Below, piece by piece: positions 8,248 to 17,869 of a stretch of DNA of 64,000 nt. Source of the stretch: Belliella kenyensis (lineage in GTDB: Bacteria; Bacteroidota; Bacteroidia; Cytophagales; Cyclobacteriaceae). The DNA lies in NCBI RefSeq assembly GCF_022549675.1, contig NZ_JAKZGR010000014.1, positions 62,001 through 126,000 of the forward strand, written 5' to 3'. Both the position numbers and the translations under genes were made by a program. Under the pieces are notes generated by a model, which did not search any database, was not told the origin of the DNA, and worked only from the letters and a program-made list of their open reading frames with translations. The stretch's first letter is position 1; the number at the start of each line of letters is the position of its first letter.

Positions 8248-11200
8248 TCAAAACAAAGCCGTCACCTGCATCCTCCCCACATGAACCAGTCTTCCTAAGC
8301 CCTCGGAATTCCTGCCTTCATACACCATATTCATCTGCAACCCTTCTCCGATTTTTTGTAGCCAATTGAATGTCCAAGTTAAATTATTGCCCGTATTCAA
8401 AGCTTGAAGCATTTCATAGCCAGTTGGGGAGTTAGCTTGTCCATTATAGTCGATATATATGTACTTCAATTGTGCATTCAAAGTAGTACGTATGGCACGA
8501 GCAAATCGTAAATCTAACCCAATTTGGTGGATTATTGCCTTTTCATCTTGCAATTCATTACTCAAATTGACCTTGTCTGTATATTGATACATGATCGTAG
8601 ACCGAAAAGTACTCCCAAGCTGCCAAGCAAGTTCTGGACCTAAGCCATATTGCTCGATCAAATAATTTCTATTATCCAAAAAATCTGACCCTGCATACCT
8701 ACTTCCTGACATCAACAGGAATCTCATATTCCAGTTAGGGTTAAAATTAAAGCGTGTATTCAGCCTTAAGTCTTTCTGTGCCAAATCTTCAAATCCCCCA
8801 GCAAGCAACTGTTTGTTTTGACTGTCAAAAATTGAAAAATCAAATCCATATTTGGGTGAAGATCTATTGAAAAAAAATGAACTTCTGATCACTTGCCTCA
8901 CAGACACCAAGTCTTCGTCTGTGAATCCTCCCACAAAGGGATTTACCCTATCCCAAAATTGATCGGAAGTGATCTTCTTTTCAATACTCAAGCTAGTATT
9001 ATTAGAGAATTTTTGTAAGATCTTTCGAAGTCCAGATGCTGCTTTCCAAGTATCTGGAAATTTTGCATTCAATCTGTAATTGAGTATTGTGGAGTAAGCT
9101 TGAATGAAATCTGTCGTAGGCACAAATACTTTTATAAAGTTCTTTTCTTCTGGGTTTACTGCAAGATAAAATTCATTGAGTTGCTGAATACCATCACCAT
9201 TATCGTCTCTCCAGGCATGTGTCCCTTCTCCAGCGGGTACAGGAAGAAAAACAAATTCTCGTCTAAATTCTCTCCCATTGCCTAAGGCATAAGAAAGTTC
9301 ATTTCTAAAATTACCCTTAAGTAAATCACTGTAGTAATCAATTTTTCCTAGGACAGTAGTCTCTACTTCACCTGACAACCTTGAAAATCTCAATTCTCTG
9401 TAGGTAAAAGTGCCCTTAAAATCATGTAACCCAAAACGTCTCTTCAGACCAATGTTGGTGGCAAATGCTTCAGTATCTTTCACTAACACACCCTCTACTG
9501 GAAACTTATCTTCTCGCTTACTCACATCTGCAAAAAACGAATAGCGTAAGGTATCATTACTTTTGATGTATGCTGTGTGGTCGATAAAGTTCATCGCCGT
9601 ACTTACTACAGAATCTGTTGCTGCATCTCTTACTGTATTGCGATCTAACGTTAATCTATATCCCGGTACGATCACATTACCTCTAAAACTTATATCCCCC
9701 GTATATCTTAGCCAATGAGAGTCAAGGTTTCTCACATCACTATCTAGTTGAAAAAAATCCTGTTTCAGGAAAATTCTATTCCCTATTACCTGATTGACAG
9801 TAGCGAGATGTTGTGTTCCAGCCAGCACCCCCTCACGGTTGCGCAAGTTGAAGCGATAAAAAAGTCTCCTATCTGCATCTTTTTCCAACGCAAATTGGGT
9901 GTTGAATATTCGCTCTGCTCCATGCTCCTTGAGATCCTCTGGATTCAAACTCCAGTCCCTATCAAATTCAATGTACCTGATACGATCTATAAAACTAAAA
10001 TGCGCTGAATTGTACTCAAACTCAGTCAGCGCATTGAACTTATATCCTTCAAGTTTCTCAAAAGTTCTGTTTTCGGATGAAATACCTGACTTGATTCCAA
10101 AACCAGTGTTATCCTCATTATCTAATGTTGAGAAAAGGTTGTTGTCTGTATTTGAAAAAGCGACTTCAGTATAGGCATTTTCAAATGCGCTAAGCTTCAC
10201 TTTAGTGCCAGCAGTCATCATCTGTCGTTTATTTGGCGCAGGAAGCTGAGAAAAAATGCTAAACCTACCTTGAGGCTGACCATTGATACGGGGCACATAT
10301 TCATATACGGGACCGTTAGCTACTTGAGCTGATCTGATATAGTCCCCATTCCCCTGCCCTACTTCTGAAAAACCTACAGCAAAAAATGCTTCTTCCGGAT
10401 TGGTCGAATATTCAAAAAAAGACACTGGATTCCCAGCAGCATCTATGGTATCAATTCTTCTATACAAAATCCTACTCGGGTCAAAAGAAACAGAATCTAT
10501 CCTAGGTACAGCAGCAGCTTCCAAATCATCTCCTACTGAGGCTAGAAGGCGTTTTTCAGCGTCAGAAAACTCAAAAAAAAGCGGACGATTCCTATTATCT
10601 TGCTCACGATAATAATTCATATAGAAAGCAAGCTTATCAGACTCTTGAATATGGTTAGCTGTCAAAATTGATCGTGAGTAATTTCTCTCAGCATATTCAT
10701 AATCTATCCTTACACGTGAATACTGAGTAATCAGGACATTGGGTGTAAATGTAATTTCTCCTTGATTATAGTCGATCACATAGTCGTAATTGAATCCTCT
10801 CTGAAGTTGCTTTCCATCTAAAAAAACACGCTCTGAGTTCGCCATGATAATCACAAATCGTTCGTTTTGAGGCCCAGGGATCCTGTATGGCCCGAGTGTT
10901 CCTTCAAAAACATCGAGTTGAATAGAAGCAAATTTCCCTTTGGCTACTGAAGCTGCGGCCTGAGTAGATGCTTTCCATTTGTCGTTCAGCTGATAGTTTG
11001 TAGTCACTTGAGCACCTTGTACATTTTTATAATATCTCAAAAACTCCGACTCACGTTGTCTCAATACGACATCTCCAGCGGACAAATTGAACTTATCATT
11101 GTATAATTCCACAAGCACATTATCAAAATCCTGTAACTGCTGGGTATTTCCCTCTGGCTGAAAAGGTACATTTTGATCTGTGATACTTGCTCGGATATTC

Positions 11201-11712
11201 AAGTTATCTGCCAATTGTCCTGACATTTGGAGATTGAGTGAAGAGTTTACAAATACGTTTTGAGTATTGCCAAAGGATACTCCTCGGGTCAAGTTGCCAG
11301 ACTTCTGCAGATTAGTCGCCGGAAAAAGTTCTTCCCTAAAATCAAATGCCGGAATAGCCTGTACTCTTCGGTCTTTAAAAAAAGCCATTGAGTCATAGTC
11401 AGTATCCAAAGATCTTTTTGCTACTGGCAGATGGAAACTATATGGGAAAGTTTTATAGCATATACGGATAGAATCAAGAGCATCTACAGACTCTATATCC
11501 ACCTTGATCATTCCTGTATTCAAATTATACTCGTACTCAAAATATCTATCGACACCATCACTGACCTGAATATACTCCTCCATGACCGACAAGGAATCGA
11601 GCAAAACCCAACTTGAAAGCTGATCTGTTGACCACCATTTACAATGATTTTCCTGAGCATAAAGCTCTGTCAATACGAGTAAAGTACACCCTAACAGTAA
11701 AAGTTTCTTCAA
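8248..11712 (-). CDS. Large outer-membrane beta-barrel protein, SprA-like
   Basis: A 1154-residue exported protein. The Sec signal peptide MKKLLLLGCTLLVLTELYAQ starts at a TTG codon. Residues about 130-230 contain LTRGVSFGNTQNVFVNSSLN and DNLNIRASITDQNVPFQ, a pattern typical of large Bacteroidota outer-membrane proteins related to SprA, the type IX secretion translocon. The rest is a succession of amphipathic beta strands ending in an aromatic residue (ALF). It is about half the length of true SprA, so it is a relative rather than the translocon itself. It follows the sensor kinase gene by 80 nt. Confidence 0.7.
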   Translation of the reverse strand: MKKLLLLGCTLLVLTELYAQENHCKWWSTDQLSSWVLLDSLSVMEEYIQVSDGVDRYFEYEYNLNTGMIKVDIESVDALDSIRICYKTFPYSFHLPVAKRSLDTDYDSMAFFKDRRVQAIPAFDFREELFPATNLQKSGNLTRGVSFGNTQNVFVNSSLNLQMSGQLADNLNIRASITDQNVPFQPEGNTQQLQDFDNVLVELYNDKFNLSAGDVVLRQRESEFLRYYKNVQGAQVTTNYQLNDKWKASTQAAASVAKGKFASIQLDVFEGTLGPYRIPGPQNERFVIIMANSERVFLDGKQLQRGFNYDYVIDYNQGEITFTPNVLITQYSRVRIDYEYAERNYSRSILTANHIQESDKLAFYMNYYREQDNRNRPLFFEFSDAEKRLLASVGDDLEAAAVPRIDSVSFDPSRILYRRIDTIDAAGNPVSFFEYSTNPEEAFFAVGFSEVGQGNGDYIRSAQVANGPVYEYVPRINGQPQGRFSIFSQLPAPNKRQMMTAGTKVKLSAFENAYTEVAFSNTDNNLFSTLDNEDNTGFGIKSGISSENRTFEKLEGYKFNALTEFEYNSAHFSFIDRIRYIEFDRDWSLNPEDLKEHGAERIFNTQFALEKDADRRLFYRFNLRNREGVLAGTQHLATVNQVIGNRIFLKQDFFQLDSDVRNLDSHWLRYTGDISFRGNVIVPGYRLTLDRNTVRDAATDSVVSTAMNFIDHTAYIKSNDTLRYSFFADVSKREDKFPVEGVLVKDTEAFATNIGLKRRFGLHDFKGTFTYRELRFSRLSGEVETTVLGKIDYYSDLLKGNFRNELSYALGNGREFRREFVFLPVPAGEGTHAWRDDNGDGIQQLNEFYLAVNPEEKNFIKVFVPTTDFIQAYSTILNYRLNAKFPDTWKAASGLRKILQKFSNNTSLSIEKKITSDQFWDRVNPFVGGFTDEDLVSVRQVIRSSFFFNRSSPKYGFDFSIFDSQNKQLLAGGFEDLAQKDLRLNTRFNFNPNWNMRFLLMSGSRYAGSDFLDNRNYLIEQYGLGPELAWQLGSTFRSTIMYQYTDKVNLSNELQDEKAIIHQIGLDLRFARAIRTTLNAQLKYIYIDYNGQANSPTGYEMLQALNTGNNLTWTFNWLQKIGEGLQMNMVYEGRNSEGLGRLVHVGRMQVTALF

Positions 11713-11792
11713 TTGAATTCTTGATGATGAATACTTTTACTAAGGTAGTATATTAGATCAAAAAAAATAATCACTACAAATCTAGATTGCTA

Positions 11793-14700
11793 TCAATCGA
11801 TCTGGATATCTTGCTGTACTATATCAAATGAAAGGAAAAAACTGGTCCCTTTACCTTCCTCAGTCTCAAACCATATCTTACCTCCTGCTGTCTCTACTCC
11901 TCGCTTAGCAATGGCCAATCCTAAACCTGATCCTTCGGACTTGGTGCTAAAATTAGGGATGAAAATTTTATCCTTTAGATCATCAGATATACCCTTTCCA
12001 TTATCTCTTATCTCCAAAACCACTTGTTGATATGGCTCAACTTTTAGTACAACATCGATAATTGGTTGCTTTCCAGATTCCACTGCTTGTATACCATTGA
12101 TAATCAAATTCCCTATCACTCGACCAAACAACTGGTCATCACCCATTATGCAAAGGCTGTTGTTTTGGCTAAAATCATGAAGAATAACCGTGCCTTTGTC
12201 TCGGTTTTTGAAAAGTTCAACACTCTCTTGAACCACTTTCCTGAAGTCCATGAGTTCATTTTTTGGAAGTGGCATTTTTGCAAATGTCGAAAAAGAAGTA
12301 GCTATATCGCTTAGGGTATCCACTTGATGAATGAGGGTTTGTATTGGCTTCTTGAGCTTATCTGTATCATCAAGGTTCCCCATTGCCTGAAGTCTTAGCA
12401 AGTGTTGCAAAGTCAATTTCATTGGAGTAAGCGGATTCTTGATTTCGTGTGCCACTTGCTTAGCCATTTCTCTCCAAGCAGATTCTTTTTCGGTATTAGC
12501 TAAGGTTTTTTTACTGGCCTCTAATTTAAAAAGCATATTGTTGTACTCATTCACCAATAGGCCAATTTCATCATTTGAAGGCCAATACATAGGCTCATTA
12601 CTATCCAAATCAGTATCTTTTAATTTCTGTGTGAGCAGATTAAAAGGGAAAGTGAGTTTTTTGGACACAAAATAAGACACAAACAAAAACACAATAAATA
12701 TCAACACAAATATATTGGCAATATTACTCAACACATCCGCGATAAGCATATCTAGCTCCGACTCCGACTCAAAGAATGGAATGGAAACTATAGCGCGCAC
12801 TTGTTGACCATCTGTAGATCTTATAGCTACATAGACAGTCTTAAAATTCAAGTTTCCTATTTTTTCTTCGAGAATCGCCCTGTTATTTTGTTCACTTATG
12901 ATTTGTGACCAAGCGGCTGGATTGATGTAGTGGGTAACAATTCGCTTATCGAAAATATTAGGTTGAGAAGTTGCTAATATGGTGCCATTGGACTGGTATA
13001 CGTTGACTTCCACATTTGTAGTACCTGCCAGATTATTTACCATTTCTGCTAAGTCGTCTCTATCAGCCTCACGCATTGAGAGACGCTCTAAAACCGCAGA
13101 AAGATTATCCGCAACCAAGGAGGCCTTTTGAAAGTACTGTCTATGCAATTCCTCTTTGTAAGAGCTTGTCAATAGACCTATTATAATAAGGCTTATAGTC
13201 AATATCGGAAAGAAAAAGGCGAAATTAAGATACATCTGAAGTCTAGTAGCGTAGTTAAAACTGAACTGCCTCAAACCATTCCTTAGCGTAAATGCCAATA
13301 TGCTAATTAAAGTCAATAAGATAAAAGAAACAAAAAATAAGGAAATGTCAGCAAGTATATAGTAAACTGGGTAAGTTGGAGAAGAGACCACGACCTGACG
13401 GTCTTCATTTTCCACGCTAAAATGATGATACTTTTTCACATATGCTCCTTTGCCTCTTAGTTTACTTGAACTCAAAAATTCATCCAAATCTAGTACCCTA
13501 TAGTTGAAAACACCTACTGAATACTGCAATTTACCATCTTGAAATATTGCATAGTCAAAATTACGCTCTCCAATATTTGCGTTGTACTTTCTGTCCAAAA
13601 TCAATCGCGGGAAAACCGCAGTAGGATGAATTTTTAATTGCCTCATTTCTAATACCACAGTACCTACAAAGATGTTTTCACGATAAAGTGGTATAAAAAC
13701 CACATACTTATTACCTAAACCTTCTCCTGATCCTTTGACAAAGTACAAGTCGCGCACTGATGTAGCATTGTCACTCTTGATAAAGTCTAATCGTAAATCT
13801 TGTAAATTCTCTGAACTTGTCCTTTCTATTGCGTTGTCCCCTCGTACATTAAATACGCGAATCTTTACATCATACTGTTCAAAATAATTTGTAATATGAA
13901 ACTTCCTTATCTTCCTCTCGATCACATCGTTGGGTTGAAATGGGTCTGTAAGTGTATTTTTGATAAACAAGTCACCCTTAATTCTCTCCATGATGCCACC
14001 AAGATAAAATTCCGCCATCACATCATTTTCGACCAATTGCTGCATACCAAATCTAACCTTGGCTTGATGTTGACGATCCAAAAACACCTCATGGGATGCT
14101 ATTCCTGTCACAACTGCTCCTATCAGGCATCCAAAAAAGAATGTAAGAAAAGTATTAAGTCCAAGCTTAAATATATTCTTGTACAGCTCAAAACTCACAA
14201 TAGAGAATAAAAGGAAGAAATGAGATAAAAATGCTATAAAATACACCCAATTATAATATCCGAGAAAAATCCCAATTGGCACTGAAAAGTAAACTAGAAT
14301 CCTCAATGCAAATATCTTCTCGATTCTATCCCCACTTAACACCAGGTTGATCCCAAGTATTGAGAACAACAAATACATAGCACCACCAAAGAAAATAATC
14401 AACAAACTGATCATTTTGAAATAATCAAATGAAGGCAAGGTAAGTATATTAAGATCCCATTGAGCATTACTTAGAATATTAATATAGAGACTGTAGAAAA
14501 GTGCTAAAAGAATCGTAGAAACCAAATAGGATAATAAGACGAAAATCCCTGGCTTGAAACGCTCTCTAAACTTATTGAAGTTGATCTGAAAATGTTGACT
14601 AGCAAATACCTTCAAAATCAAACCAAAAACAATCATGTAACAAATGGTATTCAAGAGCAAATCTCCCAGACTAGGATTGACCCAAGAAGATGCATATTTA

Positions 14701-15518
14701 CTGGGATCAAACAGCTCAAATTCAAAAAAGTCCTGAGGAAAATGAAAAAACAACATAAATGAACGGATAATTAAGAATATCACACTCGTATAGATAATTG
14801 CTAATGCACGCTTACCACGTCTCCATATCATAGATATAAAGCCATAACCCACTATCAATACCAACAGCAATAATGAAAAGAAAAATATGAGAACAGTATG
14901 ATTGCTTTCTTTGTGAACAGGTTGGTAACCATTATCAAATCGAATAGAAAATATAAAATCTCCCTTTATGCTTTTGACTTCATGTGCAGATGAGATTTTA
15001 TCCGGAAATAAATTTAGCTTGTTATTTCCAAAAAGCTTTGGATTATATCCGGAAACTAGAAAGTCATTTTGAATTTCACTTTTATAATTAAGTGGAAATA
15101 ATTGAACCAACCAATAATTTCCCTCTCCCCTTTTGATTTGCCTTATTTTGGAGTAGTAGATACCTCTAGCGTCCTCATACAATTGGTATGTCTTAGATTT
15201 TTTCAACCCTGATAGATCAGGTAAATGTTCAAAATTTGACCAAAAGATCAAACTATCCTTGTCATCAAAAAGAAAAAATGGCTGTCTATTATTTTTAATA
15301 AGCAAATTTTCAAATTTCAATTCGTCCTCTGGTCTATTCTTCATGAGGATTTCGATAAAATCCTCATCAAAGTCTCTTTCTACATCATGAAGACTATTCT
15401 CTATATCTTTCAAAAATTGATCTGAACGTGCAGGTTGACCAAAAAACTGATGAATTGCTAATAGAATTCCTATAGCAATGATGGATGAAAATAAAATAAA
15501 TCTTCTCTTCTTAAGCAT
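11793..15518 (-). CDS. Large membrane sensor histidine kinase (NtrY-like)
   Basis: 1241 residues from the ATG at 15518. One N-terminal membrane segment and a periplasmic domain precede a block of about eight membrane segments (roughly 215-480). A second large extracytoplasmic region, another membrane segment, a third sensor region and a HAMP-like linker follow. The kinase core has the H-box VAHEIKNPLTPMKLTLQHLL (His about 1024), the N-box NLIINGIQAVESG, G1 DNGKGI and G2 GSGLGLAIAKRG. No response regulator is adjacent. The size and the double sensor region are unusual. Two-gene unit with the barrel gene is likely. Confidence 0.85.
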   Translation of the reverse strand: MLKKRRFILFSSIIAIGILLAIHQFFGQPARSDQFLKDIENSLHDVERDFDEDFIEILMKNRPEDELKFENLLIKNNRQPFFLFDDKDSLIFWSNFEHLPDLSGLKKSKTYQLYEDARGIYYSKIRQIKRGEGNYWLVQLFPLNYKSEIQNDFLVSGYNPKLFGNNKLNLFPDKISSAHEVKSIKGDFIFSIRFDNGYQPVHKESNHTVLIFFFSLLLLVLIVGYGFISMIWRRGKRALAIIYTSVIFLIIRSFMLFFHFPQDFFEFELFDPSKYASSWVNPSLGDLLLNTICYMIVFGLILKVFASQHFQINFNKFRERFKPGIFVLLSYLVSTILLALFYSLYINILSNAQWDLNILTLPSFDYFKMISLLIIFFGGAMYLLFSILGINLVLSGDRIEKIFALRILVYFSVPIGIFLGYYNWVYFIAFLSHFFLLFSIVSFELYKNIFKLGLNTFLTFFFGCLIGAVVTGIASHEVFLDRQHQAKVRFGMQQLVENDVMAEFYLGGIMERIKGDLFIKNTLTDPFQPNDVIERKIRKFHITNYFEQYDVKIRVFNVRGDNAIERTSSENLQDLRLDFIKSDNATSVRDLYFVKGSGEGLGNKYVVFIPLYRENIFVGTVVLEMRQLKIHPTAVFPRLILDRKYNANIGERNFDYAIFQDGKLQYSVGVFNYRVLDLDEFLSSSKLRGKGAYVKKYHHFSVENEDRQVVVSSPTYPVYYILADISLFFVSFILLTLISILAFTLRNGLRQFSFNYATRLQMYLNFAFFFPILTISLIIIGLLTSSYKEELHRQYFQKASLVADNLSAVLERLSMREADRDDLAEMVNNLAGTTNVEVNVYQSNGTILATSQPNIFDKRIVTHYINPAAWSQIISEQNNRAILEEKIGNLNFKTVYVAIRSTDGQQVRAIVSIPFFESESELDMLIADVLSNIANIFVLIFIVFLFVSYFVSKKLTFPFNLLTQKLKDTDLDSNEPMYWPSNDEIGLLVNEYNNMLFKLEASKKTLANTEKESAWREMAKQVAHEIKNPLTPMKLTLQHLLRLQAMGNLDDTDKLKKPIQTLIHQVDTLSDIATSFSTFAKMPLPKNELMDFRKVVQESVELFKNRDKGTVILHDFSQNNSLCIMGDDQLFGRVIGNLIINGIQAVESGKQPIIDVVLKVEPYQQVVLEIRDNGKGISDDLKDKIFIPNFSTKSEGSGLGLAIAKRGVETAGGKIWFETEEGKGTSFFLSFDIVQQDIQID

Positions 15519-15527
15519 ATTTTTTTG

Positions 15528-15557
15528 CAAAGTAAAAAAGCAAAGTCATATTACAAA
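15528..15557 (-). promoter_or_regulatory. Candidate promoter of the histidine kinase gene
   Basis: On the minus strand TTTG (15557-15554), a 19-nt spacer and TACTTTG (15534-15528) approximate the Bacteroidota promoter, with one base fewer between TA and TTTG. A start about 7 nt downstream would leave almost no leader before the ATG at 15518, which is odd. Confidence 0.35.
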
Positions 15558-15811
15558 CCTTGCCTTTTCACTAAGTATCTATTAAAATCTTTTAACTTAA
15601 AATTGAAACCACAGCTTTTGAATAAAGTTTACATTTACACTAAAAAAATCATATTATTTCTACAAAAACATCACGTTCATACCACTAAATCTCTGAGAGT
15701 AATTATAGAAATCAATAGTTGCGCTTGAAAATCATTTTACCCCAAGCTAACCACTAGTCTTATTCTCAATTATTTGGAAGAAAATTCCCTTGACATTGCT
15801 ACTTTTCGAAA

Positions 15812-16093
15812 TTACATCATAGCGTTTCGACGCCTGTAGAGTGGGTTAGACAATTCTTTCAATCTCCTTTTTTTGGCGTTTTTGTACCAAAAGTATCCAA
15901 TCACAGCTGCTATCAAATAAGGCATAGTAAATAAATATAAAATCCCTGTATTCAAGCCCGCGCCTATAGTAGTTTCCCCATTGCTCACATTATTCTCTAC
16001 AGAAGCCCTACACATCGCACATTGTGCCATAGATTGAAAGCTCAGCATCATTACTCCCAATACCATAAAGCCTATTTGTACTATCTTATTCAT
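15812..16093 (-). CDS. Small exported CxxC membrane protein at the end of the cox cluster
   Basis: 93 residues: a signal peptide ending at SMAQ, directly followed by CAMCRA (a CxxC pair at the very start of the mature chain), then a membrane segment (about 50-69) and a basic tail with RRRNAMM. The N-terminal dithiol would face the periplasm. I do not know a named family. Its place after sco and the DUF420 gene suggests a part in copper handling or oxidase assembly, which is inference from context only. Confidence 0.6.
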   Translation of the reverse strand: MNKIVQIGFMVLGVMMLSFQSMAQCAMCRASVENNVSNGETTIGAGLNTGILYLFTMPYLIAAVIGYFWYKNAKKRRLKELSNPLYRRRNAMM

Positions 16094-16124
16094 ACTAAAA
16101 CAACGAAAGGTTCTTCAAATAAGT

Positions 16125-16679
16125 TTAGAAACTATAATATGGGCTAATCATCAAATAAACTACCACACCAGTAACAGTGACGTACAACCAAATTGGATAA
16201 GCATACTTAACTATCTTTTTGTGCTTAGATCTCTGATCTGTATAACCATAATAATAGGCCAAAAGAATGGGAAACAATGCTACAGCAGCAAGTAAAATAT
16301 GGGTGATCAAAATAAAATAATACACAGACTTAATCCATCCCACTCCACCAAAAGTAGTACTTTCAGCAGCAGCGTGATATATCACATAAGAAACCAAAAA
16401 AACAGCACCAAGTGCAAATGCTGTTGTCATCGACGCCTTATGAAGCTGAATATTCCCACTTTTAATAAAATAAAGTCCAGCAATCAGCGCTAAGGTAGAA
16501 GCACTGTTAATGACAGCATTGAGATGAGGAAGGAAATAAACCCATTCCGCAGCCAAATCCAATTTGGAGGGCATGAACAATAAGATAGCCACTACTATTG
16601 GTACAATTACAGCAATCACTGTAACCCATTTTATGATTGCCTTGTCATTCGAGTTGTTAATCACGTTACTATTTTCCAT
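16125..16679 (-). CDS. DUF420 family membrane protein (CtaM/YozB-like)
   Basis: A 184-residue protein with about five membrane segments and conserved histidines in LPHLNAVINS, QLHKASM and ITHILLA, the DUF420 pattern. In Firmicutes the DUF420 protein CtaM is needed for activity of haem A-containing oxidases. Its start overlaps the end of sco by 11 bp, so the two are translationally coupled, and both sit behind the cytochrome oxidase genes. A role in oxidase maturation is likely. Confidence 0.85.
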   Translation of the reverse strand: MENSNVINNSNDKAIIKWVTVIAVIVPIVVAILLFMPSKLDLAAEWVYFLPHLNAVINSASTLALIAGLYFIKSGNIQLHKASMTTAFALGAVFLVSYVIYHAAAESTTFGGVGWIKSVYYFILITHILLAAVALFPILLAYYYGYTDQRSKHKKIVKYAYPIWLYVTVTGVVVYLMISPYYSF

Positions 16680-17343
16680 AAAGTAATATTTTGGTTTCTA
16701 AAATCAATCTGTCTACATCCTCGCGGCTTGTCCCACTATAATACCCCCTTATTCTACCTTCACCATCTACCAATACGAACTTGTCAGAATGTACAAAGTC
16801 ATCTGCTACACCTTCACCATCTATCGTTGGTAATATAAATCCACAGCGTGCGAGTTCATAAATATCAGATTTATCCCCTGTCAAGAAATGCCATTTATCA
16901 GGATTTGCATTATGCTTCATCGCGTAGGACTGTAGCACTTCAGGTGTATCATACTCAGGGTCTATAGAAATAGAAAAAATTTGCACATCTTCTACATTTC
17001 TAAATACATCATCCACACGTTCCATTTCAGTAGACATCACAGGGCAGATACTTGGACAAGAGGTAAAGAAAAAATCTACAATAGTAACTTTACCGTTCAT
17101 ATCTGTTCTACCAATTGTTTCATTATTTTGAGAAATCAAATTGAACTCTGGAATTTGATGTTGAATGCCTTCCTCAAATTCACAAGCTTGGAGAGGGTTT
17201 TCAACACCAGCCTCGTAGAAAACGGGGATTTCATAAGTGTTGGTTGTCATTGTCTTAAGAAAGACAATAATCAAAACAGGAACCATCAAGATACAGAGTA
17301 AAACAAAACCTTGTAATATTCTTAACCCTTTCATAAATTTCAT
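16669..17343 (-). CDS. SCO1/SenC family copper chaperone
   Basis: A 224-residue protein anchored by one N-terminal membrane segment (about 10-30), with a thioredoxin-like domain outside. The copper/thiol motif CPSIC (96-100) in FFFTSCPSICPVMS and the later histidine in DDFVHSDKF are the three SCO copper ligands. SCO proteins deliver copper to, or reduce the cysteines of, the CuA site of oxidase subunit II, which is encoded in the same cluster. A hairpin ends only about 14 nt before its start codon. Confidence 0.92.
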   Translation of the reverse strand: MKFMKGLRILQGFVLLCILMVPVLIIVFLKTMTTNTYEIPVFYEAGVENPLQACEFEEGIQHQIPEFNLISQNNETIGRTDMNGKVTIVDFFFTSCPSICPVMSTEMERVDDVFRNVEDVQIFSISIDPEYDTPEVLQSYAMKHNANPDKWHFLTGDKSDIYELARCGFILPTIDGEGVADDFVHSDKFVLVDGEGRIRGYYSGTSREDVDRLILETKILLYGK

Positions 17344-17356
17344 TTAGATACATAAC

Positions 17357-17397
17357 AAAAAAGTAGGTTGAAGAGTCTCTCTCCAACCTACTTTTTT
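17357..17397 (-). terminator. Strong hairpin between the subunit IV gene and sco
   Basis: The 14-bp perfect arms at 17357-17370 and 17384-17397 (aaaaaagtaggttg / caacctactttttt) continue inward with one mismatch to a 3-nt loop. On the leftward transcript the hairpin is followed by a T-run, so it reads as an intrinsic terminator or attenuator. The reverse orientation would also work. Confidence 0.8.
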
Positions 17398-17414
17398 TTA
17401 AAATTATTTGAAGA

Positions 17415-17744
17415 TTACCACCTCAAATTAAATATATCTGAGCCTTCTCTTACCAAAGCAATAACTAACCAAACTAAGAAAATCAAAGGAACAATGATAG
17501 AATAAAACAAAGGTTTAGCCTCCTCACCTAAGTGCATGAAGTCCATCATGATGTATTTTGCTTTCCAAATGGTCAAAGCAATAAAAAGGAAATATAATAG
17601 CACACCTCTTTCCATTGTGAATGCCATCAAAAATTCTACAGCCGTTATTGCTAATAGAATACCTGCTGTTTTCCAGATTTTCCAAAACTTCGCATCATCT
17701 CTTGGAGTCACTTCCAAAGTCGATTTATTTTCTTGTATAGCCAT
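17415..17744 (-). CDS. Cytochrome c oxidase subunit IV family protein
   Basis: A 109-residue protein with three membrane segments (about 25-42, 46-63 and 80-100) and the segment WKAKYIMMDFMHLGEEAKP that marks the prokaryotic subunit IV family (COX4_pro). It is a small accessory subunit thought to stabilise the oxidase core. It is the last structural cox gene, 126 nt after subunit III and followed by a strong hairpin. Confidence 0.88.
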   Translation of the reverse strand: MAIQENKSTLEVTPRDDAKFWKIWKTAGILLAITAVEFLMAFTMERGVLLYFLFIALTIWKAKYIMMDFMHLGEEAKPLFYSIIVPLIFLVWLVIALVREGSDIFNLRW

Positions 17745-17869
17745 AATTGTAAATTTTTAAATTTTGTAACCTTCATACAATCAAACGATTTTTGAAGGAA
17801 GTATTTTGATTACTATTGAAATCAGTATAAATCTTTCATTAAAGAAACTGTCTCTGACTCGGCTTTGAG

